DNA of 64,000 nt, from NCBI GenBank assembly GCA_037447605.1, contig CM074809.1, positions 789,705-853,704 of the forward strand, written 5' to 3'. The position numbers and the translations under genes are program-made. This DNA is from Zygnema circumcarinatum (lineage: Eukaryota > Streptophyta > Zygnematophyceae > Zygnematales > Zygnemataceae). Shown piece by piece: positions 56,598 to 64,000 of the stretch (within the stretch, counting starts at the first letter, position 1; the number at the start of each line of letters is the position of its first letter). Below the pieces are notes generated by a model. That model worked only from the letters and a program-made list of their open reading frames with translations, made no database searches and was not told the origin of the DNA.

Positions 56598-58362
56598 GGC
56601 TGCCGTTGTCTGGGCCACGCTGTGAGTGCGGAGGCGGAAGAGAGGGAGCGGAGAGAGAGGGCCTTCCTTTACAGGAGGGAGAGTTGGGTTCAGAACGGGC
56701 TCAGAAAAAACAGCTTCTCGTACTGTTCACATTGTGGGAGCATTTGCAAGTGTGAACTTGCACCTTTGTGACTCTAAACGCTGGAAGCGTACCGTTAGGA
56801 CAGTTTGGACGGGAACTTTACCTGCGACTGTGACATGGACACGGTTCAAACATTTGGGGCACTTGATTTGGGCTATTCATGGATGAAAAAAGCGTAACTG
56901 GCAGTGTAACTGAACTGGCGATAAATCAGTTGAGCATGTACATGGAACGCCATTTCTTTTCCTGCCACCCCTCCCTCCCAAGGTGTGCCCCACAATGGTA
57001 ACATTGGCGGCAGCTTCTAGAGCCATGTTGTTGTTGTCGTTGGGTCTAGAAGCGACGTTACATTCAAAGCTTTTTCTTTCGATTCCACGGTGATATGCGA
57101 CTGGCTTATCTTGGTACCCCATTGTGTCATTGTCCATGTACATTAGATGGCGTCGCCCTCGTGAGATCAATGCCTGCTATATTTATCTGGAAAGCTAATT
57201 ATGGTAGATGGGAACTCTTGAATACTTGGAAACACTTTAGAACAGAGCGAGTGATTGTTGTTTCAATTCTGATTGCCGGGTGTCTGCGACTGTTGATGGG
57301 AGGTTGGAATACTACTGCTCCTTTAGGATGCTTGCACACCCACCTTAATAAGATGGCGATGCGGGACGACTACCTCTTCCATGTGGGGCTCAATCCCAGC
57401 TTTCACATTACAACAGAAACTGTACTATTAGTACTACTTCCATTCCCTCAAAACCCCGAAAAACGCAACATCACGGCTCCTTCCCTAGGCACTTGCTTCG
57501 CCGAGCGCCCTTTAGGCCTCATGAACTTTTGTAAAAGATACTAATTCTAATCAATTGGTGAGGTGTTCTCCACTCCACACATCTTGCATCAGAGTTAATA
57601 CAACATGCTACACAACAACATTCGTATGACACGTTTACACAATTTGCAAGACATCCCCTGCTTCAATCGCAAACATACGCTCAACAGCTTAAAAACCCGT
57701 AAGTCATCTCAATGGTTAACTCCAAACCACACAGGTGCAGCATCAGCAGCAGTGCACATCCAGTTTCCCGCACTCCTCTCCACTTCAAGCAGTACAACCC
57801 ACGAGCTACCACCACTTTCCCAAAAAGCACACAAGTGCCGTGCTTCGATTTACCCGTCACTGAAAAAACAAGTTTTCCAGCACCCGCGGCTGCAACGAGA
57901 CCTGTCCTCTCGTGTTCTAGAACTCGGCAATACGACATCCCACAGTCCGTCGCAGGAAACAATTAAGTACAGTCTACCTACTGGAGAGAATCAAATATAT
58001 ATGTACACAAAAGCAAAGGAAAGGAAAAAAGAGGAGGTCTACTTCAGTGCCTCTTGAAGCATCACACCCCTAAAAGATGTTTGCACTGATTGCACCTCCT
58101 ATACCCGGCTACTCCCACATAACTCCACACTACCAAGGCCTGTCTCCCTGCGCACCTATCCACACGTAACGAAAATCCAACAGCAACTCTAATTACTCTA
58201 TTTACAAAAACAAACAATATGTACTCGAAGTTCGAAAGGAGGTTTCGGCAAATAGAGAACCAAACCATGAGAACATGGCGTACTCCACTCCGCAGAGCTT
58301 ATTCCTCCATATCAAAACTCCAAACCTTCCCGGTCTCTCCCTCAGTCTCCCTCCCGTCTCCC
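56598..58362. other. Region between RPL35A promoter and ClpD 3' end
   Basis: It holds the RPL35A promoter side (GA-rich at about 56510-56570 and 56640-56690), copy D of the dispersed hairpin repeat (57111-57178) and the ClpD 3' UTR. Longer open frames near 57095-57544 and 57605-58057 show no family signal. Confidence 0.5.
57111..57178 (+). repeat. Dispersed hairpin repeat, copy D
   Basis: It has the same block order as copy A: TTGGTACCCCATTGTG, TGTCCATGTACATTAGATGG, then CGTCGCCCTCGTGAGATCAA and TGCC. The stem GATGGC/GCCCTC has one mismatch. Confidence 0.75.
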
Positions 58363-61300
58363 TCAGTCTGACACAGCCACCACAGGGGTCTGGAGGTACT
58401 GAAGGCACAGACCGTGGTCGCAGGGGTCCGGGCGCGTCAGTCGAGTGACAAACGGAGCGCCGTCAGGGCCAACGTCAAGGAGCGCCGTGTCTCCCTCTAT
58501 GTACTCATTCAGAAGAAGGGCCTCACTCAGGGCATCCTCTGCAAGCCGCATAACGGCTCTGCGTAAAGGACGGGCGCCATAGACTCGGTCGTACCCCTCT
58601 TCTCCAATCAACGTTACCATCGCTTCAGTGACCTCAAACTTTATGCCCCGAAGTTGAAGTCGCTCTTGCGTCTCCTTCAGCATGATATCTACAATCGCCC
58701 GGACCTGCATGAGACACAAAGGAGACATTAGGGTTTCAGTATTATTAAGGACGTAGTGACAGCCTACAGCCTTGGTGGCTGCTAACCAATGCTGAGTAAA
58801 TCATGTATGGCGTCGTTATCTTCGATTTTCGAATCAGATGCCTACAAGTGTGCCCGTGCTCATCTGGGGGAGAGACGGTTTGCATTTTACCTGACTCTTT
58901 TCCAAGGACCGGAAGACAACAATTTCGTCAATCCGATTTAAGAGTTCCGGACGGAAATAGTTCTTTAACTCATCCGTAACAAGTTCCTTAAGTGCGGCAT
59001 ACCGTCCACCATCCGGCTCATCTGTTTCCAAGGTGAAGCCAATTCGATTGGATCCACCCTTCGCAATAGCACTTGACCCTATATTTGATGTCATAACTAT
59101 GAGCGTGTTCTTGAATGAAACGCTTCGTCCCTGCAAATAAGCGGAAAGGATAACATTGTGGATAACAAGCCAGGAAGTCAAGACTCAGTTTCATGTCTGA
59201 GAGAGACATAGGAAGGGTAGCTAAGCAAGCAATTGTTGCAAGGGACTACACATTAAAAATAAACCCCTATTCAGCTCATACCCCAGCTTGACGAGGGTTA
59301 TTTCTAAGGGAAAACGAAAGTGGACGTAAAGATCTCGTTCACCAAAAGCTTTGAAGATTAAATGACCAACTATTCCCGACTTAATATTTTGCTCACAGTG
59401 GGGCACAATCACATGAACGTACAAGCACAACCTTTATTCAAAACCATGGAATTCACCCCCACCCAGCGTAGGCACTCCCACCAAGCTGCTACCTTCGTGC
59501 ACTTGAAAATCAACTAACTGACTGAAATTCAATGACGTTGACAGTCCACAACAAAAATGCGCACCTGGGAGTCTGTCAAATGACCATCTTCAAACATCTG
59601 TAGCAGAAGGTTGAATACATCAGGATGAGCCTTTTCAATCTCATCCAGGAGAACCACAGAGAAGGGCCGACGTCGGACGGCCTCAGTAAGAGTACCACCA
59701 TCACCGAAGCCCACGTAGCCAGGAGGTGAACCGATCAGTTTGCTTATAGTGTGCCTTTCCATGTACTCACTCATGTCCAGACGGACCATGGAATCTTCCT
59801 GCAATTGCGATCAACACATAGCGAACTTGAGAAATTAGGGCTGCTTCATAGAAAAAGGAGAGATTCAGTATGCCAGGCTGATTCTACACGAACATACATG
59901 CGAGGCAAGAAACACAAAATAGCCAGTGTTGTATCTGTTAAATAGAAACGTACCGATCCAAAGTGATGCTGTGCAAGTGCTTTCGTAAGCTCCGTCTTTC
60001 CAACACCTGTTGGGCCGCAGAACAGCATTGCAGCTATTGGCCTGTTGGGACTTGTGAGACCGACACGTGCTCGCCGGACTGCCCTGGCTATAGCTCTGAC
60101 AGCATCATCTTGTCCGACCACTCTCGAGCCCAAGGTCTCCTCAAGTTCCATCAGCTTCTTCTGCTCATCGACAGTTAGTTGCTCGATAGGAACTCCTGAC
60201 CACATTGAGGCGACTGCAGCGATCTCTGCAGGACCAACAACGATAGGCCTGCATACGAACTCACAAACATGTTGCTCAGAAAGTCATCTACTTCAGGACA
60301 AAAGCATTGTAGAGAAGAAAGTGCGCTGATCACTATTGTTAGGATGAAGACTGCAGAGTGCAATCGCACAGAAGCCTGAACATCAGAGAAACCCTAAGCA
60401 TGAAATCGAAACAACTACTTTCCACAGGGTGGACCCAAATTTAGGGTAAACGAATAACTTCACAAAGAGAAAGAAAGAAGGCTCACCCCTCATCGTATTC
60501 GTCATTCAAAACACCAAGACTGAGATAGGCTGAGTCAGAAACAGATGCTGCTGCTTGCACATCCATAGTTCTGACAAGGGTCCCTGACGATGCAGTGGCT
60601 GCTTCACTGTCGACAGAGGAGAAGGCTGCAACACCTCCTGCTGCCTGCAACGGACGCATACGCGAAAAACCAGCCGCAAGTTCCATTCTGAGTCATTTTC
60701 CCTCGTCACACGATTCCCAGATAAAAAAAGATGTGTCTGATGCAAGCCAAAAAGAGATGAACAAACAAAAAACAAGAGGTTCATAAAAAAAATATCGAGC
60801 TTACCGCTTCCTGCGATGCTTGCACAGCTCGAATTTCTTGCCAATATTCACTAGGATTCTTTGACAATACACTTGTCTGGAGGCTCTTGCGTTTACGAAA
60901 GGCATTGATACGGGCTTTGCTGCCGGCTTCGTCCATCAAGTCAATGGCCTTGTCTGGAAGGAAACGATCGGCAATGTACCGTGATGAAAGCTGGACTGCA
61001 GCTTCCACAGCTTCCGAAGTAATGAGGCATCGATGATGTGACTCATACCTATCCTTCAGGCCCATCAAGATCTTTACGGCATCTTCCTGTAGCCCTCTCA
61101 AGTCCCACGCCCGCCAGTTCCAATCTATGAGGGAATAGACCACAGCATGTGCCTTTCCTCTCTCTCTCTTTCCTCTCGTTGACACCAGCAAAGGGCACAC
61201 CAAATTAAACGCTCATGGGTGGCAAGCAAACTAGAATTAAAGCTCAAACTTCGACAAAATCATCCGTCACATGTGCGAACACATGACAAGTTAAATTGCA

Positions 61301-64000
61301 GTCGCCATCCCCTAGTCTCAATACACCAAATCACCAAAGTAGGCTAAATATACCCGGCGAAGGTTTGCTACAACGCAGGAGAAAGGTAACATAAATTCAG
61401 GTCTGAAATATTGGCCATGATCAGGCTGAAACTTGTGCCTTACGACTTTTTTTAACTTTTTTTTTTTAACTTATTTTCCTGCGGTTTGATGATTCATACA
61501 TCCAACAGTTGTACTCCTGCTGGTGTAAACACTCGAGATGCATCCGAACACTACCTCATCTGTCAGATTCTATGGCTGTTACAGGCATTGCCACAATGAG
61601 ATGATCAGGTTAATCTGACACACCTGACTTGGTTCATTCACCATAACTGGCTGGAAGCGGCGCGCCAATGCCTTGTCCTTCTCAATGTGCTTGCGATGCT
61701 CATCTAGAGTAGTAGCTCCAATACACTGCAGCCATCTCAACATGGATATACAAGACTTTCAGAACGGAAACCATCAATAGACATACAACAGCAGATTGTC
61801 TACCGTCGAGGCTAATAAAGCAAGTTCCAAAACTATACGAAAACCATACTCAGCAGGCAAAGGCAGGGTCAAATGAAACTGAACACCCAGGGACAAAGTA
61901 CAACCAATGGATCGAGTGGGCGGACAGGTAGTGGGGCTGTAAAAGTTGCTTCAGAAAACGAGAGCATTAGAGCCACCAACCTGCAGTTGACCGCGTGCCA
62001 AGGCTGGCTTGAGCAAGTTAGCAATGTCTAAACCAGCACCGTGCCCACCACGACCAACAGAGCCAGATCCGACAAGAGTATGGACCTCATCAATCAACAG
62101 AATAACATTCCCTGCAGCACGAGATCCAACAATCAAGTGAGTTCCAAGTCGCCAAAGCTATTCAGTCGCCAAAGCTATTCGGTGCTGGGAACAAGTGCTG
62201 TTTCGCAGCAGAACTTCGCAAAAGTACAAATCCAATCATCGAACAACTGCAACTGAAACTGCCCAAAAACTGATCCATAGCTGGAAAAATCTGGATATGC
62301 ATGTTCGTGAACGTATCTCTAACTAGAAGTGCTAGATCGACAAGATGATTTACGAAATGTGGGTTCCTGAAACTCAATGAAGAGTAGCAGGCAGGGAAGC
62401 ACACCTGAAGATACCGTCTCCTCCACTAACCCCGTGACGCGTGTCTCCAGCTCTCCGCGCTCTTTCGCACCAGCAAGGAGGAGCCCCATGTCCAACGACA
62501 TTACTCTCTTTCCCTGCAAGCAACGCGCAGCTAGTGTTGGAATAAAAATGACCAATACATGTCTATTCATTAGTGATCTCATCAATGCATAAATCAAACT
62601 CAAATGTGAAGGCTTTCAGAACGATCACCCACTTCAGTATCTGAGAAAATGAAAGGTACAGTCAACCGAAATCACGCGAATTGATTACAAAATCTAATCA
62701 CCATATGCGCTGCAAGTTGCGCTGCTGTCTCCCAAGCAGTGGCGAGGTCCCGTAGTTCTGTGAAATAGATCTAAATAGTGCACCAAACGAGCAATACAGG
62801 CCCAACGTGCAAGCAGTTCGTCCGTTTTCGACACATCATCCTCAGTTACCTGCAGAAATTCCGGGACTTCCTCATTCACTATTCGCATGGCTAGCCCTTC
62901 TGCAATGGCTGTCTTGCCGACCCCTGGCTCACCCAAGAGAATCGGATTGTTCTTGGTTCTTCGGGCCAAAATCTGCACCACACGCTGCACTTCTTTGTCT
63001 CTTCCAATAACCGGGTCGATCTTTCCTTCTGCCGCTTTAGCAGTGATGTCAATGCAGAACTCGTTTAGTGCACCCCTCTCTGAAGGAAGAAAAGAAAGGG
63101 GCATCCATACAATTGTTAGGAGGCAGATCATGCATCGGCTGCCACGAAAAGCATCCATTTTAGCGGGTAGGGTATTCAAGTTTAATATAACGAAGTAGGC
63201 TACTTGCCACACTCATCTAACCTCCGAAATGGACATCACCAAAACTGACAGAAGGGAGGCAGGGAGGCAGACAGCCTGGCTGGTGGTGGGCAGGCATCGG
63301 CATTTGAACATTCCCAAAATTGCTCGTCTGGTAGCTATTTGATGAAGTTACCTTTGCGGCCTCCAGGTCGGCGAGAACCCGATGCAGTTCCAACGACAGC
63401 CTTATTAGTCATGGCCGCAGTGGATCGACCCTCTTTATCCAAATCACCCTGGAGTCTCACAAGTGCTTCCGTGTGCAGCTTATCCTTGCGGAGTCCAAGC
63501 CTGTCAACGATCACGAAACGACGCTCGAAATCAGATTAAGTCGACAATTCTCAGAGTCTCTAGCGACAGGGCTACAGTTTCCGAACGGAATGAGATCTGT
63601 CAGGTATTACATATTCCGTACAGGTTGGGCGTCCGTTCTATCAACCGAAAAAGGTAGTGAATGAAAGGCAATCATAAGCAACGACATGCACATCACCCAG
63701 AGCAATTTCATCTTTCAAATAAGTAAAGCAACGTTACACACCAAAAACAGATAATTTCCGGTTCAGCAGATTCTGGTCCTGCCTGACGCCAAACATAAGG
63801 CTTTCACCCTGCAACATCTGAACAAAAAATACCTGTCAAGCACTTTGCTTGCGCCACCATCCTCCACGATAAGAATAGCCACCGCAATGTGCTCGGGGGC
63901 TATATAATTGTGTCCCATTTTCCGCGATTCGTCCAACGCAGCTTCAAACACCCGCTTACTCCCCGCTGAGAAGGGCACCTCGGGCGCCGGCTTGTCCGAG
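58363..64000 (-). CDS. CLPD: Chloroplast Clp ATPase ClpD (ERD1-like), 5' end outside window
   Basis: ClpD is a stromal Hsp100 unfoldase that feeds substrates to the ClpP protease. The window holds 14 exons; the N-terminus and transit peptide lie beyond 64000. The Clp-N repeat region (63833-64000) has [19 protein letters not shown] and [13 protein letters not shown]. The first ATPase has Walker A GEPGVGKT (62850-63079), [19 protein letters not shown] (62405-62513), Walker [16 protein letters not shown] (61981-62111), [20 protein letters not shown] (61624-61725) and [19 protein letters not shown] (60805-61086). The variable middle (60487-60644) lacks the UVR motif of ClpC. The second ATPase has [10 protein letters not shown] (59954-60248), [13 protein letters not shown] (59565-59798), and NRIGF, a ClpP-docking IGF loop, before [19 protein letters not shown] (58891-59130). 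The C-terminal exon (58363-58704) has [20 protein letters not shown]. Similarity runs more closely with ERD1/ClpD than ClpC throughout. Confidence 0.95.

Noticed and set aside
57095-58057. Two frames of about 150 codons between RPL35A and ClpD
   Set aside because: No similarity recognised; the first overlaps a dispersed repeat copy and the second lies in the likely ClpD 3' UTR on the opposite strand.

Overview
This is nuclear DNA from a green plant-lineage eukaryote, most likely a streptophyte (a streptophyte alga or an early-diverging land plant; I cannot name the species). The reasons are intron-rich genes with GT-AG introns of roughly 60-1200 bp, plastid-type transit peptides, and plant or plastid families: ClpD/ERD1, plastid enoyl-ACP reductase, STR9-type rhodanese, a plant small subunit of serine palmitoyltransferase, and a lysine-rich histone H1. 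No bacterial, plastid or viral gene, tRNA, rRNA or CRISPR array was seen. Exon coordinates come from reading splice sites together with protein similarity remembered for each family; no database search was run.

Layout. 0.9-10.2 kb (-): condensin subunit SMC2, about 20 exons. 11.8-13.4 kb (+): a short E2 ubiquitin-conjugating protein of the BIRC6/UBE2O-like class. 14.3-15.6 kb (-): histone H1, head to head (about 260 bp) with a plastid rhodanese-domain protein at 15.8-17.9 kb (+). 18.8-23.1 kb (-): a plastid atypical SDR resembling Arabidopsis At1g32220. 23.1-26.0 kb: a gene-free island holding a long foldback (inverted-repeat) element. 26.0-27.7 kb (+): VOC/glyoxalase-fold protein. 28.3-29.6 kb (-): GNAT-like plastid protein, with a damaged monothiol-glutaredoxin fragment 40 bp upstream (29.7-30.2 kb). 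31.2-32.8 kb (+): a coiled-coil protein with a GCR1_C-like DNA-binding segment. 34.6-39.7 kb (-): plastid enoyl-ACP reductase, divergent across 2 kb from a small subunit of serine palmitoyltransferase (41.7-43.4 kb, +). 46.1-51.7 kb (+): a Gfo/Idh/MocA-family oxidoreductase with 14 clear exons. 52.8-53.3 kb (+): ribosomal protein uL11 (RPL12), intronless. 54.8-56.6 kb (-): ribosomal protein eL33 (RPL35A). 58.4-64.0 kb (-): ClpD, whose 5' end lies beyond the window.

The genes do not form one pathway. Small functional groupings are two lipid genes sharing a divergent intergenic region, two convergent large-subunit ribosomal protein genes, and chromatin genes (SMC2, H1) in the first 16 kb. The most unusual material is non-coding: (i) a roughly 1.1-kb foldback element at 24.2-25.3 kb; (ii) a previously unannotated roughly 60-bp hairpin-containing repeat in four dispersed copies on both strands; (iii) a cluster of about 17 CAATGG/CCATTG hexamers in the FabI-ssSPT intergenic region. 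Among genes, the GCR1_C-like protein, the fungal-looking oxidoreductase, the stand-alone BIRC6-type E2 and the frameshifted CRFS glutaredoxin deserve a second look.
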